From NCBI RefSeq assembly GCF_000974365.1, contig NZ_BAZW01000004.1:62001-126000 (forward strand): a stretch of 64,000 nt of DNA. Direction: 5' to 3'. Below the pieces are notes generated by a model. That model did no database searches, had not been told where the DNA came from, and saw only the letters and a program-made list of their open reading frames with translations. Each line of letters opens with the position of its first letter. Positions within the stretch are counted from its first letter, which is position 1. The stretch comes from Geofilum rubicundum JCM 15548 (GTDB lineage Bacteria; Bacteroidota; Bacteroidia; Bacteroidales; Marinilabiliaceae). Both the position numbers and the translations under genes were made by a program. This document shows positions 30,219 to 41,180 of the stretch, in pieces.

Positions 30219-30258
30219 AAACAGCCTCTCCGGACATTAGTGACCGGAGAGGCTGTTT
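30219..30258. terminator. Bidirectional hairpin between folD and the DUF2807 gene
   Basis: A perfect 15-bp inverted repeat (30219-30233 and 30244-30258; arm AAACAGCCTCTCCGG) with a 10-nt loop. On the minus strand it is followed by a T-rich run ending TTTTTT, so it best serves the convergent DUF2807 gene; it lies 25 nt past the folD stop on the other side. Confidence 0.8.
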
Positions 30259-30313
30259 GTATCAGCGTTTGTGGCAGACTGGGTGCTTATTCCAAACTGC
30301 CTGAAAGTCTTTT

Positions 30314-31014
30314 TTACTCGATCTTATTTACCTTGCCGCCCAGGCTGGTGTGCACGTCGACTTTGGCCGGATTCCCGGTGTATTCGATGCTGGCACCGGA
30401 TCCTGCCCGTGCATTCAGCTCATCCGTTACCCAGACTTGCGCACTGGCGCCGGTATTGGCCCTTATATTGGTCACCTTACCCTGCAGATTGGCACCCAGA
30501 AAGCGCCCGCCTGTAGTGGCGTTTATTTCCATATTTTGAGCACTACCCATGACATCTATCCGGGAAGCGGAGGCAGATGCCTCTAGCTTGTTGACTTCAA
30601 TTTCTAATTGAATAGAAGCATCGGTTCCGGTTTCCAGTTTGAGAAAATCAGTTTCCAACAGATCTTCCGAATAGACACTTGCGCCGCTGCTTACTGAAAT
30701 TTCGTTGATATTCTGGTAATACAAATAGACATTTATGGCACATCTTTGTAAATGCGGGCACGCATCCGAATGGTGAGGTCCTTGTTCGACTGTTCCAATA
30801 ACACATCGTCAATGGGGGCATTTTTGATATGTATTTCTGCTTTAGGAGCGTCCCCTTCTACCAAAGTCACATTGATGCCACGAGAAACTTTCAGGTTTTC
30901 AAATGGCGCCAGCTGTCTGGATTCCACGATAACTTCAGCATTGTTTTCTTCTTCCTGCGCCATCAATGGCCAGCTCATCAACAGAGTGGCTGCAATAAAT
31001 AGTAGTTTTCTCAT
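30314..31014 (-). CDS. Head-GIN/DUF2807 secreted protein (one-base frameshift)
   Basis: Putative auto-transporter adhesin head domain (DUF2807), common in Bacteroidota. It has 233 residues after restoring one base near 30738-30741. A signal peptide ends around MSWPLMAQ. The mature chain has QLAPFENLKVSRGINVTLVEG, the typical opening of the family, and then beta-helix-like repeats rich in small residues (SVSSGASVYSED, NTGASAQVWV, RAGSGASIEYTG). Exported, probably surface or periplasmic; function unknown. Confidence 0.82.
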
Positions 31015-31132
31015 AATGTCTGTTTTTATTAGCAATAGTTCGTTAAACTTTTTTATTCACTTAATTTACAAGCAGTTATGATCCGGCTGTGTGTGTAATT
31101 AACTTATAATTAAGGACTTGCTCCTCCCTATT

Positions 31133-31161
31133 ACCTAATGACCTAATAATCTAACGACCTG
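31133..31161 (+). repeat. 29-bp dispersed intergenic element, copy 1
   Basis: Three and a half 8-bp units: ACCTAATG, ACCTAATA, ATCTAACG, ACCTG. It matches the element at 40331-40359 (minus strand) at 24 of 29 positions, all differences being transitions. Located between the SNF2 gene's 3' end and the DUF2807 start. Confidence 0.6.
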
Positions 31162-31209
31162 TTTTTATAGGATGAATTATCAATAATTAAGCCAAAAACA
31201 CAAGCCATC

Positions 31210-34200
31210 TTAGCTAAAAAGTTCCAGTATCTCTTCCTGACTAAGGTCGGTCAGGGGGTTGTTGTTATTGACAAACACATCGGCTAACTGAGATTTTTTT
31301 TGCTGTAACCGGGCAATCTTGTCTTCAATGGTGCCCGAAGATAAAAAGCGGTATACAAATACATTCCTGGTCTGTCCAATTCGATGGGCGCGGTTAATGG
31401 CCTGTGATTCAGCCGCAGGATTCCACCAGGGATTTAACATGAATACATAATCAGCCTTAGTGAGGTTGAGGCCCACTCCACCCGCTTTTAAGGATATAAG
31501 AAATATGGATGCCTTATCGTTGAATTCCTGAATAACCTTATCGCGTTCGCGCGTTGAACCAATGAGTTTTGTGAAGGACAACTTTTTGATTTGTAATTCT
31601 TTTTGGAGCAATTCCAAGTCTTTGACAAAGGAAGAAAAAACCAACACATTGTGGCCTTCTGCCACAATGCTTTCCAACTTGTCCACAATTTGTTCAAATT
31701 TCCCCGACGAGCCTTGGTAGCTTTCATCAACCATTACCGGGTGATTCGCAATTTGTCGCAAACGGGTCAAGGCCTGTAAGGCCATAATGGCCGATTGCTC
31801 AGGGGTTTTATGCTCAAAAACCTGATAAATGCTGTTACGAATACCTGATTTTTCACGTTCGTAAAATTTTTCCTGTTCCGGCGTCATGTCGCAATACAGA
31901 ACCTGTTCCATAATGGGGGGCAAGTCTTTGGCGACTTTTTCTTTGGTACGTCTCAATAAAAAAGGTTGTATCAGTTTCTGCAATTTAACCTCCTTATCTT
32001 CAGCTTTGTGACGGGTGATGGGTTGAACAAAATGGCGTTTAAAAAAGGCCAGCGATCCTAAAAGACCTTTGTTGACAAGGTTCATCTGGGCCCATAAATC
32101 GACCAAAGAATTCTCTATGGGCGTACCCGTCAACGTTAAACGGTGTTTCGACTGGATCTGTTTGACCGCCTCATAAACCTTTGAAGTTGGGTTTTTAACG
32201 TATTGACTTTCGTCCAGGATGAAATAATGAAAGGTATAATTGGCCATTAATTCAATGTCATTCCTGAGTACCCCATAGGAGGTTAATACAATGTGGTAGT
32301 GCTGAAAAATTTTCCCGATATCCTTCGATCGCAACCTGTTGGTACCGGTGTAGTTATAAATACGCATGCCAGGCGAAAACTTACTCAGTTCATCCTGCCA
32401 ATTGTGGACCAAGGATGTGGGCATAACAATAAGGGAGGCTGGAATGCCCGTTTTATTAAAGGTTTTAACAGCCGGGGCTCCAAATAAGGATAATTGTTGC
32501 GCCCGCTCTTCTGCAGTCTCTTCAGGCGTCATCAATGCCTCCTGAGGGTCGATGGTTTGACGCTCAATATTGTCGTATATTTTCTGTAGCAAAGTAATGG
32601 TTTGAAGGGTTTTACCCAAGCCCATATCGTCGGCCAAAATACCTCCATATCCATTTTCCATCAAAAAGTTTAGCCAGGCATATCCTTCTGTTTGATAAGG
32701 CCTTAACTTGGCCTGGATGCCTTCAGGAATCTCCACTTGCGGGAATACTATTTTTGGTACGTCCGTTTTTTTATCAATTTGGCCCACACCATATTTCACC
32801 CGCTCCATTATTTGGAAATGAGAGCGGGGCAAACGGATCGAGTTCTTATCCACCTTGGCATAATCAAATAATTCACTAAAACGGGTGAACCATTCCGGAG
32901 GAATCATGAAGGTTTGACCATTGGGTAGCTCAAACTCGGGATTTTCCTCAATCAAATTTTTTCTGAATTTGAAAAAGGGGAGATTAAATTCTCCTATTTG
33001 CACCCTGACTTTGATTTCAAACCAGTCATTGTCTTCACTGCTGTCAACTTTAAGTGTTGCTTTGCCGACAAAGATATTTCGGTTATCAAAGTTCGTTTCT
33101 ATGGAAAATCCTTCCTTGTTAAGTTGCTCCTTGTTCAAATTTATCCAATCGGCCATGAAGGCCAACATTTGCGTTGCTGTCTTTTTTGAAGTACAAGCTT
33201 CCGGCTGGAAGAGGGCGTCCCCGGTTTTTACCAACCCCAATTCGTTCAGCCGGTTAATGATGCTCAATTCAAAATCAAAATCACGTACTATTTTATGAAA
33301 GGCATAACCTTGTTCGCTCTTGACATACTCCACATAAACCGGTGCCAGCCTGTCGGCCAAAAAAATACGATTCCCATATTTAAAGTGCAAGCCCAGAACC
33401 GGCAAATGTTTGAGGTCTTTAATGAGTGCTAAATGGGGCAAAGGCTGTTCCTTTTTTTCAATGACTTCAAAACCTTTACCGGTTACATCGAAGTTTCTGA
33501 TACATTTACTGACAAATCCTTCCATATAAATATCTACCTGACGCATGGGAACATGTATGGTCGATTTGTCCAGGAAAGGCTTGAATTTATTACTGTCAAT
33601 ATTCTTAAAATAGTAGATGTTATGGTGAATTTTTAAAACGGCCGTTTCCCGGCTTATAAATTCAACGTCTCTTCCCAGGAGTGCAAATTCTTTGTCGGGT
33701 TTATTATCCTCCAGTGCTTGCCTGACTTTCAGGGAATACTCGAGGCCTTCACTGGTGAGCGTGAAATCAAAAACCGGCTGAGCTGGTGTTTCTCGTATAA
33801 TGAGGCGATCCGACTGGTAAACATTACTGAATGTTCCGTCCTTGTAATAGGCTTTTAAACCACTCTGCCCCAGCAAATAAATCGCCGAATAGATGGTCCG
33901 GTCAATAAAGGGTAAGATTTCCTTTTCAAAATGGGGATGAACCTGCAATTGGTCCATAAATGTTTTTAAAGATTCTTTTTTTCCATAGCGTCGGTGCAAA
34001 TTGTGTTCGCTAATCTTGGTCAAAAGCAAAATCATCTCCTTTTGCTGATCTGAAAAACGTTCAGGTTCAGCTCTAATATGCTCAGGGGTGGCATGTTCAT
34101 GAAGCGTTATCGGCTGATTTTCATTGAATGTTGCAAAATAGGGAATTGCTGTGAGGCCGATATTTCGTTTGGATGTGAAAACTGCAATGAGTTGTTCCAT
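31210..34200 (-). CDS. SNF2-family DEAD/DEAH-like ATPase
   Basis: 996 residues. The N-terminal half (1-~490) has no recognisable motif but resembles the accessory region of bacterial Swi2/Snf2 proteins. The motor begins near residue 500 with LRPYQTEGYAWLNFL, Walker A DDMGLGKT, the motif FILDESQYVKNP (DESQ in place of DEAH), LTGTPIENSL, and the C-terminal helicase half with GGVGLNLT and HRIGQ. It is a DNA- or RNA-stimulated translocase that remodels nucleic-acid-protein complexes; the bacterial role is poorly defined. Intact and monocistronic. Confidence 0.9.
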   Translation of the reverse strand: MEQLIAVFTSKRNIGLTAIPYFATFNENQPITLHEHATPEHIRAEPERFSDQQKEMILLLTKISEHNLHRRYGKKESLKTFMDQLQVHPHFEKEILPFIDRTIYSAIYLLGQSGLKAYYKDGTFSNVYQSDRLIIRETPAQPVFDFTLTSEGLEYSLKVRQALEDNKPDKEFALLGRDVEFISRETAVLKIHHNIYYFKNIDSNKFKPFLDKSTIHVPMRQVDIYMEGFVSKCIRNFDVTGKGFEVIEKKEQPLPHLALIKDLKHLPVLGLHFKYGNRIFLADRLAPVYVEYVKSEQGYAFHKIVRDFDFELSIINRLNELGLVKTGDALFQPEACTSKKTATQMLAFMADWINLNKEQLNKEGFSIETNFDNRNIFVGKATLKVDSSEDNDWFEIKVRVQIGEFNLPFFKFRKNLIEENPEFELPNGQTFMIPPEWFTRFSELFDYAKVDKNSIRLPRSHFQIMERVKYGVGQIDKKTDVPKIVFPQVEIPEGIQAKLRPYQTEGYAWLNFLMENGYGGILADDMGLGKTLQTITLLQKIYDNIERQTIDPQEALMTPEETAEERAQQLSLFGAPAVKTFNKTGIPASLIVMPTSLVHNWQDELSKFSPGMRIYNYTGTNRLRSKDIGKIFQHYHIVLTSYGVLRNDIELMANYTFHYFILDESQYVKNPTSKVYEAVKQIQSKHRLTLTGTPIENSLVDLWAQMNLVNKGLLGSLAFFKRHFVQPITRHKAEDKEVKLQKLIQPFLLRRTKEKVAKDLPPIMEQVLYCDMTPEQEKFYEREKSGIRNSIYQVFEHKTPEQSAIMALQALTRLRQIANHPVMVDESYQGSSGKFEQIVDKLESIVAEGHNVLVFSSFVKDLELLQKELQIKKLSFTKLIGSTRERDKVIQEFNDKASIFLISLKAGGVGLNLTKADYVFMLNPWWNPAAESQAINRAHRIGQTRNVFVYRFLSSGTIEDKIARLQQKKSQLADVFVNNNNPLTDLSQEEILELFS

Positions 34201-34406
34201 TCTTTACTGTTTGCTTAGTTTTTAAACTCTCAAAGATACTAAATAGAAGTCGAAAAGACAGAGCAGAAGCGTTGGGAACTCGGATCTAAATCGTTTTTTA
34301 TTGAAACCCGATAAGGATCCACGCCTTTTAATGATAATTAAGGAAACAAAATAAGCTGGTGATACGTTTTCTTTTCAGAATTTAGATATGTTAATATTTT
34401 ACTATT

Positions 34407-34997
34407 ATGACACATTTGATTATTTCCGCGCACCCCTCTGATAAAAGTTTCAGCAACTATTTGGCAAAAGCACTGAGGCAGCAATATGAACTGTTGGGTT
34501 GGAAAGTGATATGGCGCAACCTTTATGAAAAGGATTTCAGCGTTGTATTGTCCCCTGCTGACCTGGAGGCATTAAAGTCGGGCACGGTGCCAGCAGACAT
34601 TGAGGCTGAACAGAAGTTGATGCAGGAAGCAGATCTGATTTCGGTCGTTTATCCACTTTGGTGGGCCAGCTTTCCGGCCGTTCTGAAGGGATATATTGAC
34701 CGCGTATTGACCAATGGTTTTGCTTTTAAATATGGTAGGGGCGGAGCAACCGGCCTCCTGACCGACAAGCGGGTGATTTTGCACACGACAATGGGGAATA
34801 CGGTTGAAGAGTACGATGATAAGGGGCTCATTGAAGCTTTTAGAACCATCCAGGGGCAGGAGGTATTTGGCTTCTGTGGTATGCAAATCATCGGACACCA
34901 CTTCTATCCGCAAATCACCCTTGCGGATGAAAAACAAAGGGAGCACTATCTGCAAAAAGCGCTCAACAGTTATCCGGAAATTTTTGCCCGGATATGA
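34407..34997 (+). CDS. NAD(P)H-dependent oxidoreductase, flavodoxin-2 fold
   Basis: 196 residues of the NQO1/KefF-like family, FMN- or FAD-dependent quinone or azo reductases. It has an N-terminal flavin loop HLIISAHPSDKSFSN, the YPLWWASFPAVLKGYIDRV block that binds flavin and forms the dimer interface, and FGFCGMQIIGHHFYP near the C-terminus. Cytoplasmic. The electron acceptor is unknown. The 206 bp upstream to the SNF2 gene hold no other feature I can support. yigZ follows after 85 bp on the same strand. Confidence 0.88.
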   Translation: MTHLIISAHPSDKSFSNYLAKALRQQYELLGWKVIWRNLYEKDFSVVLSPADLEALKSGTVPADIEAEQKLMQEADLISVVYPLWWASFPAVLKGYIDRVLTNGFAFKYGRGGATGLLTDKRVILHTTMGNTVEEYDDKGLIEAFRTIQGQEVFGFCGMQIIGHHFYPQITLADEKQREHYLQKALNSYPEIFARI

Positions 34998-35047
34998 AAC
35001 TAACCAAACGCTTCCGAAGCTTCCTGCAATCAACTCATTTTTTTTGG

Positions 35048-35055
35048 TAAATTTG
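35048..35055 (+). promoter_or_regulatory. Candidate -7 box (TAAATTTG) for yigZ
   Basis: Exact TAnnTTTG match 27 nt before the ATG at 35083. Confidence 0.4.
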
Positions 35056-35082
35056 TATTTGCTCCCAAAAAATGAACTTATT

Positions 35083-35682
35083 ATGTTGTTGGATGATGTC
35101 TATAAAACGATTGATGGCCCTGCGCAGGGATTATATAAAGAGAAAGGAAGCAAGTTCTTGGCCTTCGCATGGCCCGTTCAATCTGAGGAAGAAATTAAGA
35201 ATTATATTACAGAACTCAAAACTGAATATTACGATGCCCGCCATCATTGTTATGCCTGGCAGATAGGTTTGGATGGGACAAATCATCGTGCCAATGACGA
35301 CGGTGAACCTTCAGGTACGGCAGGAAAACCGATTCACGGCCAAATTCGTTCATTTGAACTAACCCATATTTTAATCGTGGTAGTGCGTTATTTTGGGGGC
35401 ACTAAACTAGGAACCAGTGGGTTAATTCACGCGTATAAAACGGCTGCTGCTGATGCCATTAATCAGGCAGCTATTGTTGAAAAAACGTTAGATGGTCAGA
35501 TAGATTTTAAGTTTCCTTACAAAGCGATGAACGATGTTATGAGGGTAATTAAAGAAGAGGCGCCCGATATCATCTGTCAAAATTTTGATCTAACATGTGC
35601 CATGACTCTCTCTATTAGACAAAGCAAGATGGAATTGCTCTTATCCCGACTTGAAAAGATTGATCACCTGATAATGGATTGA
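35083..35682 (+). CDS. yigZ: YigZ/IMPACT-family protein
   Basis: 199 residues. The conserved IMPACT block is complete: EKGSKFLAFAWPV, ARHHCYAWQIG, the DDGEPSGTAGKPI signature and VVVRYFGGTKLGTSGLIHAY. A C-terminal DUF1949-like half follows (residues ~135-199). The family affects translation or proteolysis, but its biochemical role in bacteria is not settled. The ATG at 35083 matches the family start; the frame is open further upstream, overlapping the preceding gene, but codes for unconserved sequence. Its 3' end is 4 bp from the convergent COG3014 gene. Confidence 0.92.
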   Translation: MLLDDVYKTIDGPAQGLYKEKGSKFLAFAWPVQSEEEIKNYITELKTEYYDARHHCYAWQIGLDGTNHRANDDGEPSGTAGKPIHGQIRSFELTHILIVVVRYFGGTKLGTSGLIHAYKTAAADAINQAAIVEKTLDGQIDFKFPYKAMNDVMRVIKEEAPDIICQNFDLTCAMTLSIRQSKMELLLSRLEKIDHLIMD

Positions 35683-35686
35683 CCTT

Positions 35687-37090
35687 TTACCTTGTTTCCA
35701 ATTGATGGTAAATCTGAAAGGTTGTTTCACCCGGCTGGATGGTGACATTTACGCTGTCGGTACTCAAACCACCGCCTATCCGTTGTTGCTCAAGGATTAA
35801 GTTGTGGTCGCCCGCAGAGAGCGGAATACGTGTATAGTGCAAAGCGTAGGGCAATGACTGCCAATTACGGGTGTCGGCCTTTTCTGTCATCGCATTTACA
35901 ATGCTGACAACCGCTCCTAAGTTTTTGTTTTCATGGCGGCTTAACTGTTCCATGGCCTGTTTGGTGGCTAAGCGAAGCAGATTACTGCCTATTTCGCGTA
36001 ACATACGGTCCTTGAGCGATTGAAAAGCTATTTTATTAATGTTTTGAGCCAATTCCAAAGAATAGCTTTTTTGATTGGCCTTCAGTACCGCGCTTTGATA
36101 CATGGGCGGGCGTTCGATGTATTTAGGAAATGCCACCCGGATTACAGATAAATTTTTGAATTGCGCTTGTTGTCCTTGTGATTGATTTCCCAAGGATACA
36201 GGGAAGGAGGTACCTAGCTCATCACTACCAAAAAGCAGGGTGCCATTGCTTGTGCCCATGTTGGTTAAATTTAGACTCCATTCTGCTTTTACCGGACCCA
36301 GACCGTTCATCCAGATATAAACCAGATCGCCATCCTCTTGTTGGATATCAGACACGGAAAGACCAAATTTTTCTTCATAGAACCGGACTTCATCATGGAA
36401 ACCGATCCGTCGGGCACTCATCAATAAATCTTCTTTTAACTGCTGAGGCGGCGCCACATTGAAAAGCTCACGGTAATCATTTTCATATATTTCCAAGGCA
36501 TTTCGGTAGGCAATAAAGGCATTGTTATCATCACCTGCCGCTTGATAGACAATCCCCATCAGGTTGTGCGCAAAAGCATCCCGTGCGTATTTGTTCTTAT
36601 GTTCTTTATATTTTTCATTGAATTGTTGAAGCCGGATGTTCACACGCCTGCACTCAACCAGGGCACTTTCATAATCTTTCAGGACAATAAAGTTCAGTGC
36701 CTTGTAGTAATGAATCATTATGGCTTCAAAATCTTCGGGTCGGTAGGGCCGCACCATAGGATTTGAAATCAGTGCCAAAGCTTCAGAACCAATGTTTTTC
36801 TGAAAATCTTCGGTGTAATAATCAGCCAGATTGAAATAATGATTGCTTTGTTCATGTTCTCCCATCATAAAAAGCACCATTCCCCTGTTCATGAAATAGA
36901 GCACCCGATGGTTGTTTTCTGCCCACTTTTTATCCTTTTCCAGCTCCTTGTTGGCCTGTTCAAAATTTCCGCTCGCAATATTTTCCTGCACTACCATTGT
37001 ACGCTGGTAAAAGGTAGCGCACCCGGTTGCCATTAAAACCCAAAGAATGGATATTAATGGCAACCAAAGGCTATTTTGTCTTTTTTTCAA
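35687..37090 (-). CDS. COG3014-family lipoprotein with TPR-like repeats
   Basis: 467 residues. Signal peptide with lipobox LMATGC, acylated Cys24. Residues ~30-220 are alpha-helical TPR-like repeats (YFMNRGMVLFMMGEHEQSN, AHNLMGIVYQAAGDDNNAF). The C-terminal half is beta-rich. COG3014 proteins are encoded next to LpoB, as here, suggesting a shared envelope role, perhaps as a penicillin-binding-protein cofactor. The start is TTG, directly abutting the lpoB stop (TAATTG) with no ATG before the signal peptide, so translation is probably coupled to lpoB. Confidence 0.85.
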   Translation of the reverse strand: MKKRQNSLWLPLISILWVLMATGCATFYQRTMVVQENIASGNFEQANKELEKDKKWAENNHRVLYFMNRGMVLFMMGEHEQSNHYFNLADYYTEDFQKNIGSEALALISNPMVRPYRPEDFEAIMIHYYKALNFIVLKDYESALVECRRVNIRLQQFNEKYKEHKNKYARDAFAHNLMGIVYQAAGDDNNAFIAYRNALEIYENDYRELFNVAPPQQLKEDLLMSARRIGFHDEVRFYEEKFGLSVSDIQQEDGDLVYIWMNGLGPVKAEWSLNLTNMGTSNGTLLFGSDELGTSFPVSLGNQSQGQQAQFKNLSVIRVAFPKYIERPPMYQSAVLKANQKSYSLELAQNINKIAFQSLKDRMLREIGSNLLRLATKQAMEQLSRHENKNLGAVVSIVNAMTEKADTRNWQSLPYALHYTRIPLSAGDHNLILEQQRIGGGLSTDSVNVTIQPGETTFQIYHQLETR

Positions 37091-37674
37091 TTAATTACGG
37101 ATGTATTTTCGAATTTTCTTTTCTCCAATCCATACGACTTCACTGCTCTCAATATCAGTCAATTCGAGATTAACCTGATAGTAAGTCACTTTTTCACGTT
37201 GGTAAGTGTCCACAATGGAATTAATGTCACCATTGAGCATGTAGTCTGCACCCAGTTCCAATCCCCAGGCTTTGGCGGTCTCCACAGATGCAAAATCTTG
37301 TTGGGAAGCACGCTCCCTGCGCAACTCCTCACGCTTATCACCTGCTTGCACCAACCTGACGCGGCCACTGTTAATAAAGGCACGTTCAACGTCTTTAATA
37401 AAAGTTTCGGCGCTGATGTGCTCATGTGATTTGTTATAAACCAGACCTACAATGACGACAGGGCGTTCTCCGGTAGCTCTTACGTGATTATCGAGCCAGG
37501 CACTGCCCAAAATTTGTTCTACCATGGCTTCTGCGTCATGCGGGAATCTGAATCATTCCATCGACCGCTTAAATCAATGGTTTCTTCGGTTCCAATCCTT
37601 TCAATTTTGCGGGTGTTACAACTTTGAAAGGCCAATGCCAATATCAAAGCTGTTGTTAGTAATAAAGATTTCAT
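37091..37674 (-). CDS. lpoB: Penicillin-binding protein activator LpoB family (one-base frameshift)
   Basis: 194 residues after restoring one base near 37533, giving MTAEAMVEQILGS. Lipoprotein signal with lipobox AFQSC, Cys19. The body has the LpoB pattern: VVIVGLVYNKSHEHI, FIKDVERAFINSGRVRLV, GADYMLNGDINSIVDT and WIGEKKIRKYI. In Enterobacteria LpoB is an outer-membrane lipoprotein that activates PBP1B; a similar role here is inferred. First gene of a two-gene unit with the COG3014 lipoprotein. Confidence 0.85.
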
Positions 37675-37755
37675 AGGTCTGTTTATTTGTGTTAATTGTG
37701 TTAGACGATATTTGCCATAAATCAAACTTTATACCAAATTTTAAATCTTCACCTG

Positions 37756-38295
37756 TCAACTATTCAATTGTCCCAAATAGTGTTTCAATTCTTTTAGTAA
37801 CTTTTCCAGCGAGTCTTCCTGTAAATCAATCATAAAATCCAACGATGCATCATAATCACCTGATTTTCCAGCCTTAAATTTAGCCATGGACATGGAACTG
37901 ATCCATTCTATCGGAAAATGATAATGGGTGTCCAGCACCAACAATAAATCCAACTTATTATTACAAAATTGTTGGATGGACTCAGTTTTTGGCTGCATAA
38001 AAAAGTCACAATCCTTTTCCGAAAAAAAAGACCATGTTTTATCACTGATATAATTGTTTTCTATCTTGTGATCCGGAATAAAACCTATAGCAGAAAATTG
38101 AAGGTCTCCTATCGGCCAGGATTTAATAAACTCCTTTATTTGTTTTTGATTATCTTCCTTTGAAGCGTCAAATATTATTCCCAGTGTTGCTACCTTATTC
38201 AGGCCCACAGCTGCCACTTCTCTTTTTCGCTTTTTTAGACCCGATTTTAATAGCATGGTGCCAATTTTAATTCGGGTTGCTTTAAAAAAATCCAT
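37756..38295 (-). CDS. DUF6913-like conserved hypothetical protein
   Basis: 179 residues, no signal peptide or membrane segment. It has LGIIFDASKEDNQKQIKEFI, SAIGFIPDHK, DKTWSFFSEKDCDFFMQPK and DLLLVLDTHYHFPIEWIS. This matches my memory of a Bacteroidota-only family often encoded beside folate, lysine or ligase genes, but no catalytic residues are evident and I cannot assign a function. It starts 11 bp after ligA on the same strand and is probably cotranscribed. Confidence 0.6.
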   Translation of the reverse strand: MDFFKATRIKIGTMLLKSGLKKRKREVAAVGLNKVATLGIIFDASKEDNQKQIKEFIKSWPIGDLQFSAIGFIPDHKIENNYISDKTWSFFSEKDCDFFMQPKTESIQQFCNNKLDLLLVLDTHYHFPIEWISSMSMAKFKAGKSGDYDASLDFMIDLQEDSLEKLLKELKHYLGQLNS

Positions 38296-38306
38296 TTGAA
38301 TCGGGT

Positions 38307-40306
<2,000 letters not shown>

Positions 40307-40330
40307 ATATTCGCCCGCTTTCCTTTACAA

Positions 40331-40359
40331 TAGATCGTTAGGTTATTAGATCATTGGGT
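40331..40359 (-). repeat. 29-bp dispersed intergenic element, copy 2
   Basis: Minus strand units ACCCAATG, ATCTAATA, ACCTAACG, ATCTA. Same unit order as copy 1 at 31133-31161. Lies in the probable 5' leader of ligA, between a TATTTTTG box and the start codon. Confidence 0.6.
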
Positions 40360-40382
40360 TGAATTACCTTTATTAACTGAAA

Positions 40383-40390
40383 CAAAAATA
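40383..40390 (-). promoter_or_regulatory. Candidate -7 box (TATTTTTG) for ligA
   Basis: Exact TAnnTTTG match on the minus strand, 77 nt before the ligA ATG. No -33 TTG at the expected distance. Confidence 0.35.
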
Positions 40391-40438
40391 CAATTTTATG
40401 AAACATCTGTGGCTTTCCGTTCGGGATATTTCAATATT

Positions 40439-40687
40439 CTACCGGCTGGAACGTCCTTTGATGAAATTTTCGACCCACTGACGCAAAGATGCTGACAAAG
40501 GCTTTACCCATTGACGGGCAACGGCTCCTAAAAGTCGAACCGGGCTAAAGATATCGCTCAACTCCATCAGGGATAAGTCCAGTTTTTTACGGGTCAATCT
40601 TACTTCGTAAGATAAACGGGTTAGCTCTTCACGCAGTTGCTTGAAAGAGCTTATATACGTATAATCACTATCTCTGTTAGGCCTCAT
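40439..40687 (-). CDS. Small conserved-looking hypothetical protein
   Basis: 82 residues, basic, no membrane segment: an N-terminal helix (YTYISSFKQLREELTRLSYE) and a C-terminal part rich in Arg and Ser. I do not recognise it. The ATG at 40687 overlaps the stop of the holin-like gene (11-bp overlap), so it is translationally coupled to it; a TTG three codons upstream is an alternative. It is the third gene of a YtxH - holin-like - small-protein set, an arrangement suggesting an envelope or stress role. Confidence 0.6.
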   Translation of the reverse strand: MRPNRDSDYTYISSFKQLREELTRLSYEVRLTRKKLDLSLMELSDIFSPVRLLGAVARQWVKPLSASLRQWVENFIKGRSSR

Positions 40688-41045
40688 CCTTATCAAATTT
40701 AGGAAAGAAAATTTTTATGAATGCTTTGATAACGGGTTTTTGAACCCAAATTCGTCGCATCAAAATAAAAATGAGGACAAAAATCAGGTAAACCCCTGCT
40801 ACAATAACAAATCCCAGACCGTCGGAATCCAGAATATCACCGAGAAAAAAGGCGCTTGCCAGTGAAATAAACATCAAGGCGAAGAATAGCAAGTACAACA
40901 CCCCCAGTTTCACTGTAAAGCTGGCGGTAAATCTCGACAATTCCTCAACCAAATGAAGTTTTAACAAGTCCACCCGTTTATCAACGTAGCTTTCAAAATC
41001 TTCTTTAACATCGGACAAATGCTCTTTTAAATCCTCTTGAAACAT
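40677..41045 (-). CDS. Phage-holin-like small membrane protein (holin-X/YqjE type)
   Basis: 122 residues with an N-terminal amphipathic helix (residues 1-40), two membrane segments (about 44-70 and 80-98) and a basic C-terminal tail. Size and layout match the putative actinobacterial holin-X/YqjE group, chromosomally encoded envelope proteins not tied to phage. No lysis genes are nearby. Followed immediately by the coupled small gene and preceded, 135 bp upstream, by the YtxH gene. Confidence 0.65.
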   Translation of the reverse strand: MFQEDLKEHLSDVKEDFESYVDKRVDLLKLHLVEELSRFTASFTVKLGVLYLLFFALMFISLASAFFLGDILDSDGLGFVIVAGVYLIFVLIFILMRRIWVQKPVIKAFIKIFFPKFDKDEA

Positions 41046-41180
41046 ATTAGATGTTTTTTAATGTGGAAGTAACACATAAACGTTGCCTAAATATAGGCAA
41101 TTGCTCATAAAAAATGCTGCCCCGTAACAAAAGATGTTAGTGGAACAGCACTAATTTATTTATTTGGTAAGGATTATTGA

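Noticed and set aside
34804-35082. An extended N-terminus for yigZ, about 93 residues
   Set aside because: It overlaps the preceding reductase gene in another frame and has no conserved content; the YigZ family begins at the ATG at 35083.
40677-41045. Prophage remnant, suggested by the holin-like gene
   Set aside because: No lysin, integrase, capsid or tail genes are nearby, and the domain is widespread on chromosomes.
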